Assembly: GCA_030248195.1 (NCBI GenBank)
Contig: JASAND010010818.1
Span: forward strand, 55,362-119,361
Direction of reading: 5' to 3'
Origin: Trissonchulus latispiculum
Taxonomy: Eukaryota > Nematoda > Enoplea > Enoplida > Ironidae
Length of the DNA stretch: 64,000 nucleotides
Each line of letters starts with the position of its first letter. Within the stretch, counting starts at the first letter, position 1. The translations under genes were made by a program, and so were the position numbers. Shown here in pieces: positions 21,721-36,700 of the stretch. The notes under the pieces are model-generated. The model had not been told where the DNA came from. It worked only from the letters and a program-made list of their open reading frames with translations, and did no database searches.

Positions 21721-24700
21721 ATGTCTAGTTACAAAGTATTACTGATTGCGGCTATAGTTGCCTGTGCCCTATTAATTGTAATTCTGGGTCTGACCGCAGC
21801 TATCTTCGATAAACTCAAACATGGTAAGGTTTGCATCTTATGAAGTGTGCGCGATTTATTACAAATTACAAATTATAAATTATAAAGAGCTCCTTGCGTT
21901 CTGATTATTGTTCTTTGAATTGGATTTGGTTTTGAATTGCGGAGGACTTCTTATAAAACCCCAAACACACCTCGTCGTAGTACTTCCACAGCTACGCTCT
22001 CATTTAATTTAAAAGAAAGAATATTTGGAAATGAATTTTCTTTCTTTCTTTTAGAATGAAATTACTTTCCTTCTTCATGCAATAAGCTAAAGTTATGACA
22101 AAGGTCAAAAGTTTGAATGACAGGTGACACTCTAAGCATTGACATTGTGTGCAACAAACGCACACAGCTCTAGCTGGGAGGGATTAAATTACACTTGACC
22201 TTTACCTTAACTTTCTTTCCTCATTCTTTATTTTGAAAGATTTTTACTTGCCGTGCTTTATCCCGATGCCACGAACTAGCTTCTTACATTCCGACTCTAC
22301 ATCGTGCATCTCAGTAATTTGTATGCCCGCAGTAGCTTATTGACATCTTGCACTGTACGTATAAATGGAGTATATATTTGTAATGAACTGAGTTGGGTTG
22401 AAATAGAAAAACTTGACTAATTTGATTTGATTTCGAGAATGGGGTCGTTTAGGTTAGAAGTTCACTTACACGGAAGGTTAGCGCGTTTGCCTAAATAGAC
22501 AAACTTATGTACCAGATTCCCGAAAGGTGGTTTGCCAAAATCGGGGATCTCTGCAGCCAACCTATTAGGGGTCCTACTGTGAGTTCGTTAGATTAGGGGA
22601 GTCGGCTCTATCCAATCGCACCTGGAGTATGGATAGGAAGGTTCTGACGCAACAGGTCAAAACTAAGATCAGACTGTTAGTCTTTAACTCTGGGTTCAGA
22701 TCCAACTTAGATCTGAACAATTTACCTTTATTATTGGGAGGTTAACTGGGTTGTTTTTGAGCGGGGGATGGAGACTACGATTTAACACAACAAGATTAGT
22801 TTATAATCTAAAAAAAATTATATAATAAAATAAAAGGGAAACGGTTTCAAGACAAGTATTAACTACAATTAGAATTACAATATTCAAAAGGATACAGATT
22901 ACTCGATTTACCAGAGTTGCCAGCCCTTGGTTGGGGTGAGTATTTTGGAAAGGGACTAGAGATTACCTGATTATAGTTTAACTAAATTAAAGTTTGACCG
23001 GTTGATAATTACCTTGAGACTAATTATTAGTCCTCTTCTTCAGGTTCTGTGACTGGGCACGTTAAGTAGTGTTGCGTGTCGTGTGTTTAAACTCAAGTCT
23101 ACTCTCTATTAGTCTTTTACAGAAAACTACAACACAGGTTCAATATAACAGATAATTAACTAAAATTAACAGAGTGTCGGTTTTGCACAGTTCCGGTCTA
23201 GGAGTTTGGGTGATCCCGTCAAGCTACACCTGCAGTTTCACGAGTGGTTGCGGAAGTTTGGGATTACTAAACAATACAGGGGTCGGTCTAGGCGGGGTGG
23301 TACCGGGAGATGGCTACAAATGTTATTATTAAGTAAATTAAACAGTTAATTTAAAATGGTTTCACTATCTTTCTTCTCTGAGCAATCTCTTCTTCTAGTA
23401 TAGCTTGACAGTTGGCCTAAGCCAGAGACAACAAGAAGATGATAACTTCGGCAAAAGTGACAGACAAGCGGGCAAAAGACTGCATTTTCAGATATTTTTT
23501 GATAGTTCGCACAAATGATTCTCGAACAATTAATAACGTTAGGTTTTAAGGATTCCCAAATAGATTAGGTCGTGAACCAGACTGTCTCTGCCTTATACTG
23601 TTGTCAAGTGCTGATAACCGCCAATGTACCTTCAAAGACTGGATCAATAATAACCAATTCTGACTGCGTTCCAAATACTGACTGACGACTTCCGTCTGAC
23701 TGATACTAATACGCTACTGATAATGACTCCGGTTTGATGACCACAGACTAATCATAAACACCGATCCGAGACTCTTGGCAGGCAGCGGCTTCGTCTCTGA
23801 CCTGAATCAAATGGGTTAAAACCCATTAGTTCAGAATATAAGTGCGGGAATCAAACCCAGCAATTATTACTCACTTTTACAGCTTTCAGAGACGAAAATT
23901 AGAACTTTAGTTAATTCTGATTAAGATTTTGTTGAAAACCAGAATTAACACGCTTTGACCGCTTTTGCTGGATGAAATGTGACTAATTAGGCGTTATTGG
24001 CTTGATATAGGTAAAAGTTCGCCGAATATGAGTTTTTGGGCGATTTCCTGCATTGGAATGCCGGAAATCGCCGATTCAACATGTATTCTTCTACAGTTAT
24101 ATTCGGACTGCGCATAACTAGGTTTGAGGCCTAAGGCTTTTCTGCCAGTTAGGGCCTTTGCGACAGGAAAGCACCTGTTTATAGTATAAAGAGTTAGCAA
24201 GAGTAGAAACACTTATTTGCAAGATTATTCTTTTTAAATCTATTAGAAGATGGTTTTGTTGCGATTCTCAATTCCTACGTAATTACACAGTATTAACAAA
24301 TTACTAACTATTATTTATGTGGTTTTAGGTTATTTGATACTTACGTAACAATATTCACCGTGTATGCCATTAGATCCCATAGTTACTCGTTCATTTTGAC
24401 AAACAAATATGATTTGATGCTTATAGCCCAATTTGGCTAGTATTTTCGACGGAAAACGTTTACCCTTTGGAGCAACTGGTTGACATAAAAAGTCTAATTG
24501 TAGAGATAATGTACTTCGTAAAGATACATATTATAACCAAATTAGTTGCCCCGTTAGCGAGAACGAGTGAGGGCAAGAATAACAACTTTGACATAATTCT
24601 TGCAATTTGATTAAAACTAACTTTTGCCTTTTGTGCTAAAGGCTGACAACATGTATGAGTTATTTTGCAATGCACTGCAAGAATTACTAGCTCGAGGTGA

Positions 24701-27700
24701 ATTTACTGGCACAGATCTAGCTAATTAACACATACAATTAATACGAAACAGTGGACAGACTTAACTAATTTATATTACAGATTTTGGGACAAATTTCGGC
24801 TCTAGACAAGTGAAACGGACCAGCACGAAGTCCTTTATCTGCGATTCGTCTACTCCCTTCTTGCGGGCATACCTACGTGGACGAATCGAGGACCACCTAG
24901 TAATATCAGCTTATCCTGGGGGTGCCCGTGACCCTGTTCTAGATTAACTACCTAATTTGCATATTACCTCAATATTGAAATAGGTACTCATTCACACTGT
25001 TTATCACATTCATATCCCTCAGATCCACAAGTATTCAACAACAAACAAACATTTGTACACATTCACACCATTTTCCTGCCTAATACAGGAGTTCTAAGGT
25101 AAATTCGCTGGAATTAGTCTCACGCACCAGGTGAGAAACGGTGAACTGCCATGCATCATGATAATCCGGTTTGGTTGACATTTCGGACTGTTTAAAATCT
25201 TATTAAAATTTAAAATCTTTAATTAATATAGAGTTTAATGCGATTTGCAACTTGACAATTATCGGTAGGGTTTACTACAACTTATTTAAACCTTAGTAAT
25301 CCTGGATTATCCCAATATGACTAGCTACATTCTCAATAACCATCCAATCAACAGACATTCGTACTGATTTGACAATCCTCACAACCCCTATCGTACAAGG
25401 GGAGTTTCCGTGAGTTGCCGCCGCAATTATCCGAAAACATTTATTCCGCATACATGCAAATCAGAACATTCCACAACCATTCAACCAGACACCCTTGAAA
25501 CTTGGTTAGTTTCGGAACCTCACGCTCCATGAGGGGTTTACCCGAATAACCGCCATAGGTACTTTTTTAGGGACACATTCACATCCAAATTTTGTAACAC
25601 ATTTATGCTTCACTCTTACAAAACATTCACACTTCAGATTTGCAGAACATTCACACTTCAGACCAGCAAAACATTCACATTTCAGTTTTACAGAATAGTC
25701 ATATTAATAAATATCTAGCTACTTAACTAATACATAAATTAAACTTAGGCTCATTTGTGTAAGAAGTTTGTAAACTTTGAACTTTGTTGTGCTCCAGTTT
25801 TACGGCTTTTGCAATTCCTTCGAATTGCTTATAAAAGAAATTTTTATGGGAAAAAATTTAAACTTCACAAGTTTGGAAAAGGTTTGACTTGAATTTTAAT
25901 GAAAGCCAGTGAGTAATAATTGCTAAGCAATTATTACTAATAACAAAGAGCAGTCAATTAAACTAGATGCACAATTAATTAAAACTACGAAAAGTGAGGA
26001 AGCCGGCCATTCCCCTTAAGGTGCTGGTATCCTTTTGTGCAGTGCTTTTGTCGTGACTTTTCGAAACGCTATAACTTTCGCAATTTTCGGAGTTGGAAAG
26101 AGCTTTATACATCGTTTTAAAGCTTATAATCTGTACATTAACATGAGCTTAAGAAACTAGCAAAATTGGCAAAACATAGCAAAATATTGCCGACATGCTG
26201 ACATCTGACAGACGGAATATAGACCAAAAATTTTTGAACATCGATTTCTCAAAACTGTAGAATCGGCCAAAATTTCTTCTTGTGCCACGATATGAAGGAC
26301 ATTTGGGCCGAGGGACATTTTTTTGGATTTGGCTCAGCACGTCTCAATACTCCAGAAAATCCGGCAAATGCGCGATGACACGAAATTTCGCAACTTTCTA
26401 TTCAGTTTTCTCACAACTGGAGCTGTTTTAGGTCAAACCAAGAAAAATGTCCCTCCGCAATAGGGCGAATTTTCATTCAGCCAAAAATCACGCGAATCCA
26501 TTGGGTAGTTTTTGAGAAATCAATGTTCAAAACAAAATAATCGCAATTTTGCAAAAATGGTTGTTCGGCGAATTCTCCAGCTCAAAGCAACGCACTCCAG
26601 CGAATAGGTATAGATAAAATGCGCAATTGGACGGTGTATCGATTGAGTATAAATCAGCCAAAATTGTCTGTAAGATTTGGCAGTAATTTTGAAAAAACTG
26701 ATTTCTTCAAAAATGGCCATTTTTCGACCCCAAAACTAGTTTTTGACTTATACTGCCTTAACCACTAGAGGTAGCTCAAAAGTTCTAGAAGTAAAAATGT
26801 TCATTTTGGTGCCCTCTTTCCAGCCATAACAACCAATCCGGTGTAGCGACTATGTACTGAGAGAATAAGGGCGAAAACCACAACTTTCTTATCTTTGCAC
26901 TTAAACATCCGGAACTGGTCCCAGAATGTTAAAGAGCACGAAAATAATGTATTTGGAAAGTTTCATCCACTTTCATGAAGAATTAAAGCGTGTAGGGTCG
27001 AATTTACACAAAGCGTTACCAGCACCTTAAACGACTGCTTAATAATTAATTAAATAAAACGTAGAACGACTCATGTTTTAGAGATTGGCTTTTAAAACAC
27101 CCTATATTTTTAGTGCCTAGTGGTTTTTTACTGCCGACCTGACGCTAAAAATAAAACATAGTACAGGTTGTGTAATTTTTCTTAGATATTACAATGCTTT
27201 TGCGAAAACATGGCCGGCAACTCCTAGTTGCCGGCTGTGGGGAATTCATCCTTCTAACTAGCTTATTAATTTCAGAGCCGTAATTAAGGGGCTCTCTAAC
27301 TCAGAATTAGAGGTTTGGGGTCCCACTCATAAACCCATGAAAACTACAAAAAATAACCCCAAAAGTGACAAATAAAGAGAATATTTGTAGGCCATAAAGG
27401 CCTACTAATTTTAGGCCAAAAGGCCGTGGCTTGGTAAATGAAAAGGAATTAAAACGAGAAAAGTAAAAGAAGAGAAAAGTGGGCACGTCCCAAGACCTCC
27501 ATCGCACAGGAGGGGTTTACACGAGCTGCCCTTACAATTTTGGATTAATTAAATAATAAAATAAAAGGTAAAATAAAACTGGCCCGGAGGCCCAACATGC
27601 TATGGAACTAAAAGTTGACCCAAAGGTCCTACATGCCATGGAAATAAGGAATGGCCTTGGGCCCAAAAAATTGCTATAAAATCGGGGCTCACTGGCTCAA

Positions 27701-30700
27701 AAATTCCATAAAAATTGGCCCTGAAGGCCCAAAAATAGCATAAAAAATAAGGCCCAAAGGCCGAAAAATGCAATATAAAAGGGGCCAAAAGGCCAAAAAG
27801 AAAAATGCCTAATATTTTTTCCTATGTTGCTGATCCTGAGCCGGGCATAAGAAACCCAGATGGCTCCTCAATTTGTAGTGTTCCTGTGCTATTCTCAGCC
27901 CTTTTCTGGCCAGTGTGGGCCAGAAAAGTCCTATTATGCGTCCTATGGGGGAGTGCGTATTACTATATTCTCGTACCACACCTGTGGTCCGTGAAGTAAT
28001 ACGCACTGGGGGAGGGGACTAAAAATCTGACCGCTATCGGTCGCTGCTAAACGAACACTGATGAGTTTAAAATTTTGAGGACCGAGCTGACAGTTTTGCT
28101 GACAGCTCTGTGACAGGTCATTAGCGAACTGGGGGCGGAATTTTCTTTTGAGTTTAGAGTAAAGCTTCTAGAAAGTTCTAGAACTTTCTAGAAGCTTGCT
28201 ACCTTTTGCACAGAGCTCCAGCGGCTGGTTGAGCCAGCTGGGCCATTAAAAGCTGAAATTAATGAGATTTGGGAAATATTGCCCCCAACTGACCCATTTT
28301 TGATGGATATCGGGGTGCTGAAATTCTGCAAAACTTTGCGAAACTTTGGTTAACATGTAAACGTAACCAACCAAAGGGGAAATACTACAAATTTTGGCTT
28401 GTGTTTCCAACTTTTACGCAATCTACGTAAGTTTCAAAGACTTAACATGGGAACCTTGATATTCTACGTATTTGACTAGACATATTTGGTTAATTTCTGC
28501 AATAATTTTAATTAGGGGAAATTAATTAAGCCCCCTCCGAACTTTACCTATGTGTTAAATGTTTGTCTTATTTTCCTCTGGAGAGGCGAACTTTTGTTGT
28601 CCTCCCTCTGTTGGACTAGGCCCAACAAAAGTTCACCTGAGGACAACCCTCAAGTACGTAGGAAAAGAAAAAGGACAGCAGTACACCTGACTGCTATGTA
28701 GTCTGGGAGGTAGACAACCTCCCAGACAAAGAAAGGAGGAAAGAAAGAACGGAGGAAAGTTAGCATAAAGGTTTTTTAGAAGTCCACTTTTAGGACTTTC
28801 CTTTTAAGCAAAGTAAGATTACGAAATTAAGGCTAATCTTACTAAAACATTTTCGTTTATAACTCATTCAATTTTGGGAGTTAAAACGTGGGGATTGCAT
28901 TTTTGGAAATGGGGGAAATTTCTCATTCTTATGAGCCTAAGTTGTGTCATTAAAAATGCATTTCTTACGTAAGAATTAGCTAATTAACATAAAATAAGCC
29001 TAACTAACATTAATTAACATTACCAATAACAGATTAAAGCCTTAGAACATCGTAAAACACGAATTATTGCAAATTTACGCACTTAGGTACTTATTACTTT
29101 TAATTTCTTACGTACTGCATACTTATGTGATTATCTCGTTAAACCATCTTCTAATATATGTTATTAAACAATGAAAAGTGCTTTTAGACACTGCTGACAG
29201 GGATATTAGTGCATTCTTTTCAACTAGAAAGACTGAATTCTTTCCGTGATAATTCTATATTCCAATTTTTATGCCAACACTGGAATTCCTGGATTTTTAT
29301 GATTCTTCTTTGCTTATTAATCTCTGGCAATGGAAAGTGATAGTGACCGCACCCAGGTCACTGTGGGAAAGGACACCTGTCCTTTCAGAAAGGGAGATTT
29401 CGGAATTTATCTTATTATTATTATTATTATTATTATAATCACCTCAAGTATAATAGATCATTATTTTGGGCTAATTAAACCTTACTAAGCATGTAGGTGC
29501 CCTTCTCTAGTGCTAGTAATAGGATAATTTTAAGCTTTTCTTCTCGTAGTGACAATTGGATGCTCAATTAGGACTGGCAACTCTGATTTTAACAATCATA
29601 CAATTACAATTAATTATGGCTTGGACACAATATCAAAACTAAAGCTTAACATAGGCAGGATCTTTAGGTTCCCTTTTCTGTAAGAACTTCTTTTGGGATG
29701 ATGACCAATTAGAAACTGACTTTTTAACCACTTTTGAGCGCAAGATCTAAGTTATTCCATTACATATTTCACTGAACTAGTTGGAGTGTAAGAAATGAAA
29801 TTGTGACTTCAGCGCCTGAGTCCCGAAAAATTTGGGCCTCGGGTGGGGTTCGAACCCCCGACTTCCACTGAAGTCGCATTGAACTAGAAGGAGTTCGTAT
29901 CCAAACTGAAGTGACAATGAATTAATAATGCGGTTTACGACGTGGACAAGACACATGGACATGACCCAGGGCAAAATACACTCTGGTACCCTACATACAA
30001 TGTGACTGTTTGCTGGGAAAACTCTGAAGACATGTGTTGTGCTATGGGTCAGATTAAATGAGAAAACTTTGTATTATTTTAGGCTCCGAAAGCTTGCACT
30101 GGTAAGCACTGGTTTTAGACTGAAAGTTGAAAAAGCTGAAGGAGTACCGGGTCGGTGGCACCCTGTTCTCAGCAACACACTCACTAATTTCAAAGCACTA
30201 ACAGCAGTGCGAACAGACGAGACGACTCGGTCGACTGTTAGATCCTTCGAACTAAGTAGCCTGGTTTTGGTCTACCCAATCTGGGATTTGTCCGCGTTAG
30301 GTCGTGAGTTCGATTCCTGTAGGTTCCGTTTCCGTTCAAGGCCAATACACGTCTAGTTAACAACTGTCGTGTTCCACAGATGCCCACAGATCAGTACCTT
30401 CTGGAATCAGACAGAAGATCAAAACCTCTTGCTCAGTACAACTATCACACTTCCAGGGGAAATATTTAGGCACAAAGTTCTCAGTGCCTGGTATTGCCTC
30501 GTAAGCTCCCTCAACAATCTGGTCTACGTTTCAGGGGCGTAGACAACCGCAAACTACAATAGGATGAACTAAACCAAGGGTCTCTTCGCTCAAGTTATGA
30601 AATGCCTCTAGCGCGAAACTAACAGTCAACTCTGTACCACAATTCTCGCACTCTAACTCGCTGTTTGTTTTGTCACTACCGGCACAAACTCTGCCAGCGT

Positions 30701-33700
30701 GATATAAGCCAAGTCCTAATTAACGTCCTAAGTAAGGCTGAACCGATCCCTAACTAAATCCTAAGATCCTAGCAGAATGGACCACAGAACCTATGGATTT
30801 TAGGATTTAATTTACAACAGTTATGTGCAGACGAAAAGAGATTAAGAGTTACAGACCGTAGGTAATACACGTAAATAGGTACAGCTGAACAATTATTACT
30901 GACTGTGCAAAGCAACACAAATTACCGAGACAATTAGAATAAAGTGCAAAATACAGGCTAATACAAAAGCTGATGCAATCACTTAATCAAACCACAAACA
31001 CACAGTCACGGCACAGATAATTTTTAAGTCCTAAGGCTCGTACCTAGTTATTTGAACCTAACCTTTCAGGAATTAGACCTAGATAATGACGTAAACCTAA
31101 CCAGCAGTCTGATGCACGAATTAATCCCTGAATGAACTTTAACGTAAAAACTTTAACCTACTGCCTTCTAGCTAGAACCCGAAACCTATGAAAATTTCGA
31201 ATGAATTCATTATAGATAGCGAGTCTGGTACAGTTTCCAACAAGACGATCACTATATTCACTTTCCTAGCTAGAAGATATCGAGGGGGTCCGCCTATATG
31301 CTTGAAGTGTCCTATGTGCTTTTATTTTAAATGAAACAATCAATATTGCGCGGATTTCCACACTTTCTCGGGCACTAGATATTAGTCCTGACTACCCGCT
31401 CGGCAGATTACCAGGAGCTAATATCCTACTTCCTGCCTAAGGAAGCGGCCAGAGGTCAATTCGCATGTTTTTTTGGAAGTTTACAAGGATTCTGGATTTC
31501 CCCAAAAGTTTTACGTCAATTTTGACAAGATCTCACGCAAGACAAGCAAAAGCGAAAATAGAGACAAGAACTATAATAATGCATTTTATCAAAAATTCAA
31601 ACAGTTTTAGATCAATCTTCTTGACTAAGTTCCAGGGGTCCCCGACTCCAAACCACAACCGAAAGTTTGATAGCCGTAACGCAGGCTCTCAGGGCCGATA
31701 GGCGGCAGAAACCTTGCAACGGACAGTTGATGATCGTCACGTTGAGGGAGCAAGCCTCAACCAAGGATAGACAACCGTGCACGGCAAAGACAGATTCAGA
31801 AGAGCACAGGGTGTCGGACAAATCACCCTGTAGCAATGAGGATCAAGTAGTGCACGGTGCGCTGCCCAAGGCAGAATGTTTTCCCTATTAATCTACTGAG
31901 AGAGCTGGAGAGAGTCAGTCTCCGAAAATAAGCACCTTACAGTCCTGGTCCAACCGAGGAAGCTGCGCAGAGATCGATTCCGGGGGATCCGTGAAGGAAC
32001 TCACAACGCTGAGATAGAGAAATTCAAGGATCGGGGGAACTGGCAGGCAAGGTCCACAGGCAGAACAGCACCGACTGGCAGGTGGCAGGGGATCTGATCC
32101 AATGGCAGGCAGGCTAGACTTGATCCAAATCCAAGGCACCGGTAAAGGTTGATTCAGACCTGAATCAAATGGGTTAAAACCGTTAGGATCTTTCAGAGAA
32201 AGATCCTAACACGATATTTCCTGGGTCCAGGAATGATCCCCAAGAAGCTGAGACGGAAAGTTTGAAAAGTAATTGTAATTAAGTAACTAAGTAAAAGTAA
32301 CTAGTAATTAAGCGAAAACCACTGATATGGGCAAAACTTGAAAGTAGCATCGTAATCTCCATATGAAGTTTGAAAATGGCTTGCGAAATTAAAACGAACC
32401 ACAGAATATGATGTTTTTCTTTTATAAATCACATGAGCAGGTCTTGATCTATCCAGATATGACAAACTTTGATTGCATTTCGACGTACAGTGAGCGAACA
32501 CTGGCCTTTTTTCCTGAACATGTTGGGTTGTTCTTGCCATAATAGCAGAATCCCTTTAATTAACTTAAATTAATGAGTGAACCGTGCTCTGCACTAATCA
32601 TTGACAGTCGATCTACACCTGCCAATCCGCCTGGGGAGCGGCACCCAACGGGCCTCTACCTAGCTGTCCCGCAACAGCATAATTAGTAAAAGTTAACTGC
32701 CAGCTCGAAACATCCCAACTTAAACTTGAAACTTCATTCCGGTTAATTTTCCGAATTAACTCATGTCTTAACTATGGCAATAGTTAAAGACACAAATAAA
32801 ATGGCAACCAGACACATTCATTCCATAGATTCCATTCCGTTTTCCAGCAGAATCCAAGATCGAAACTCCATAAGAGACCAAAACTGTTCATCACATATTT
32901 AGCCTTTTTAGTTTATTTTGGAGCCGCTTATCATTGTTCAAAGACGTCGTTTTTGGTCATGTCGTGTCCTAAATTGCGTTCACTGGTTGGCACGCCGGCC
33001 GATTTGTATTGAAATACGAATATGATCTTTTATTGAACAAATCCACATGACAAAATATTCATTTTTATTACACATGCTTAGCATAGTTTCACATTCGCGC
33101 ACTCGTGCCCTGCAGTTTCACAAGTTTCACAAGTATCCGTGCCTTAAATTACTGAGTGCACGCTTGTCCGTGCTACAACCTATACAAGTTAAATATGAGC
33201 GTAGCTGTAGAAATTTTTGAATGATCTCGATGACAACACATATTTGCTACGTTGACTGAGCACTCTTATATAGTTATATTTATGTGGGGCTTGTTCAGTT
33301 GTAGATGCTTTTCAACGAAAAGAAGCCAGTTAGCGGAATTATCAGTAGCTGTAGTTAGCTGCAGAAGGGTTCGACTGGATTTGATCCAAATTATTTTCTA
33401 GTCATAAAAACTATTTTTTGGAAAAAACAGAATACTTTAGGACAGCACTCAGATTCAGGACTTTGGTTGACTGGAAATTGCTGTGTAAATAAATGACATC
33501 TTAGCTTATTTTGTATACGCAATTGTTTATTCTCATTAGCCTGCTATTTAAATATTTAGATAACTCAGACACTGATACCTCAACAATAAGGACTACGACA
33601 ACGACGACACCGGTATCAACTACCACCCCTGTTGGTAAGTATTTGAACTACTGTGCTTACTTTTCCACAACAGCCGTCGTATAACGTTACGATAATGTCC

Positions 33701-36700
33701 ACTAAAGTCTGACCAAAAATGTAGGGAGCGAAATTGTTTTGTTTATACTGAATTACCGGTACATTTTTGCTGCAGCAATGTATATATTTTCTGAACCGTC
33801 ATGGCATGAACTTTCTTTTGGTTGAAAAAATTTTTTTAAAAAATTAAAATTCATCAAAAGAAGCCGATTTTTTAAGTTTTGAAAGATCAGTAGCTGCCAG
33901 GAACTAGCCGTTCGGTGGAAAATTAGCCCTTGTCCCAGACATTTTGAATCCCGAATATTAGCTCATTTCGTCAAAAATTGCGATAGTTATTCAATTTTTT
34001 CGATTTTCAAAATCCTTTGATCTTTGCCGCTTTTCCAACTTTGACTGGCCATTACTCGCGACTCACTCAATGCAAAAATTTTTTAATCGGATTTTCAGGA
34101 CCGCTTACGTGTCAGCTTTCATTTGATATATGTGGTTTTTCAAAATTTGAAAATCAATTTTTTCGAAAAATACCACTTTTTGACCCAAAATTTCGACAAT
34201 GCGAATCCAGCAAAAGTGGGTAAAAATAACATTATCATAAGGTTCTGTTGATCATCATAATCATCTGAGTTGAATCCAACGATATAAAGTTTTCGTGGCT
34301 ACGGCTTAAATTGCCCCAGCAACGATTTTTTAAACAATATCCCTTTGCCAGCTGGTTTTTGGCTCCCTTTGATGTTGCCGCCTTGATTTGCCTGAACCAG
34401 TGTAAACTAGCGAAAACCAGCTGAAAAAGGTATATTGTTTAAAAATTCGTTGCTGGGGCAATTTAAGCCGTAGCCACGAAAACTTTATATCGTTGGATTC
34501 AGCTCAGATTAAACTTTATGATAACGTTATTTTTGCCCACTTTTGCTGGATTCGCATTGTCGAAATTTTGGGTCAAAAAGTGGTATTTTTCGAAAAAATC
34601 TATTTTCAAATTTTGAAAAACCACATAATATCACATGAAAGCTGACACGTAAGCAGTCCAGAAAATCCAATTAAAAAAATTTTTGCATTGAGTGAGTCGC
34701 GAGTAATGGCCAGTCAAAGTTGGAAAAGCGGCAAAGATCGAAGGATTTTGAAAATCGAAAAAATAGTAAATATCTCGCATTTTGTGAGGAAATGGGCTAA
34801 TATGGGGGTGGGAATGGCGGGGGCAAGGGGTAATTTTCCCCCGACGGGCTGGTTCCTGGCTTCTACTGGTTTTTTTAAAATTTAAAAATCGGCGCCTTTT
34901 GTTGAATATTATTATTAAAAAAAATTTTTTTTAACCAAAAAAAAGTACTGCCCCGAAGGTTAGAAAATAAATACGGTGGGGAGGCAAAAAGACCGGTAAT
35001 TCAGTATAAACAAAACAATTTCGCTCCCTACATTTTTTGGTCAGACTTTAGTATGTTTCATGTCTTCTACAGTTCAGATAGAATGTTTTAATGAAAATGC
35101 TTTTGAACTTGTAGTATATTAAGACAAGCTTTTGATTACAACGGTGGTAACTTATTTTAACATTCGAATTTCAGTGTCACACGTAGAAGGTTCGTTCAAT
35201 GACAATGGTACAGACTGGAATGATGACTTTAGAAACCACGACAGTGATGCTTATAAACATGCTAGCAGTGATTATGCAGTAGAGGTATTTAGCCAACCAT
35301 AGATATTCACAGTTGGCCGAGCGTTAGCTCGATCTAACCCGCCCAAACCTAGAAATTTTCTGGTCTTTTGCTAATGCGTCTAACCAACATAAGAGTATGA
35401 CAGTTGGCATGTATTATCAGCTTGACACATCCTCTGTACACTGATGATCCTCCCGCAAATTGGACCACAGGGACCCCCCGCAAATTGGTACACAGTCGGA
35501 ATCGCCTTACACTCACTCGCTGTATGCTTGTGTGCTAAAGCTCGAAAACACAAGCACTACGTGCGCGAGTTTTGTTTCTGATTCGAGCTTTAGACACCTG
35601 CATAGCCGTAGTGTTGTCTAGACTGTCTAGACTTGTCGCAGCGGCCGAGAACAGGTGACATGCCGGCCAGTCAAAATTCAGGCCGGCCGGTGACAGTTTC
35701 TGCGGCAGATGCCAGTCTAAACTTGCTACAGTCTGCGTTGAAACCTGTCAATATCATATTTTTACTTGTATTTTGGATAGCCGGTGAAAAGTGGCAGTGA
35801 AAAGAGAGCTGGCCCCAGGACGGCCGGCCGGCCCACGAAAAATTGCGCCGGTGAACAACACTACATAGCGGTGAAATTTTTTGGAGTGAAGGGTCCAATT
35901 TTCGGTGGGGGAGTCAGCCGTTAGCGTGCAGAGGATGTGTCAAGCTGACAATACATGGAGTATGCCTGCTGTCATACTCTTATGCATCTTACACTCTTGG
36001 TCTAACTTAGTTCTCTAAGATAGAGGATGTGCTATCATTGTGATTGTTTTGGCTAAAAAGTGGGCGTTATTATTTCTGCTTTTTAATCCGTTATTACTGA
36101 AATGCGTTTTATATATTCTATTTCAGATAACCACAGTTCTCCGTAAATCAAAGCTTCATGTAAAAGAGGTGGATATTGAAAATTTAGAGTAAGAGATATT
36201 TTGTAGGTTTCTAGTCTTATCCCCATGTTTTCAATATCTGTACCAGGATATCTTCTTTATAATCCTTCTTTATAATATCTTCTTTATAATACCTATGTAG
36301 ATAGTCCGTTTTATAAAAGTTTAACTTTTAGTCAAATCAAAGTTTTGTACAAAATGCCAACTAGTGACAATTTCAGTGCATCAAACACATATAAGCTAAT
36401 ACCTATTTTTGTTTGTATCTTTACGTGTTACATTATGGCACAGTCTAAAAAAATTTTGGGATGGAATGGCGGCCTGGGACCATACATGTGCTTGGGGGGT
36501 TTGGGGGGTTTCACCCAGAGGGGTCCCTCACCCCTCCCCAAGAATCCGGATTTATTTCGGTTTTTTGGGCAAAAAACAGAAAAATCCGGTTCGCCGGATC
36601 ACCCCTCCCCCCCCCGAATTTCCCCTCCTGCACATGCCTGCCTGGGACCTGGAACTAGGTTTAATAGTCTTTCTTCAAAGGAAAAATTTACAGCTGGCTT

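Larger units (their letters stand above)
21824..33559 (+). other. Gene 2 intron 1 (11.7 kb), transposon-rich
   Basis: This intron separates the membrane exon from the linker exon. Segments 22440-25550 and 30100-32900 are GC-richer than the flanks and look like remains of large elements, but no protein domain could be read. Individually listed items include a TTAA element, a tandem repeat, hairpin clusters, a heat-shock palindrome and a SINE fragment. Confidence 0.6.

Noticed and set aside
25618..25689. Considered as a CRISPR-like or satellite array
   Set aside because: Only three 24-bp units without unique spacers, in animal intron DNA.
30039..30356. Open frame and a weak tRNA-like A box/B box pair (around 30257 and 30305)
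   Set aside because: No cloverleaf can be drawn and the frame has no domain. At most a worn SINE.
31600..32150. GC-richer segment with short open frames on both strands
   Set aside because: No conserved motif or splice signal could be read. Left as unassigned transposon-like DNA.
32630..32660. GGCACCCAACGGG resembling a retroviral-type primer binding site
   Set aside because: Adjacent LTR ends and internal coding sequence were not found, and the match is short and inexact.
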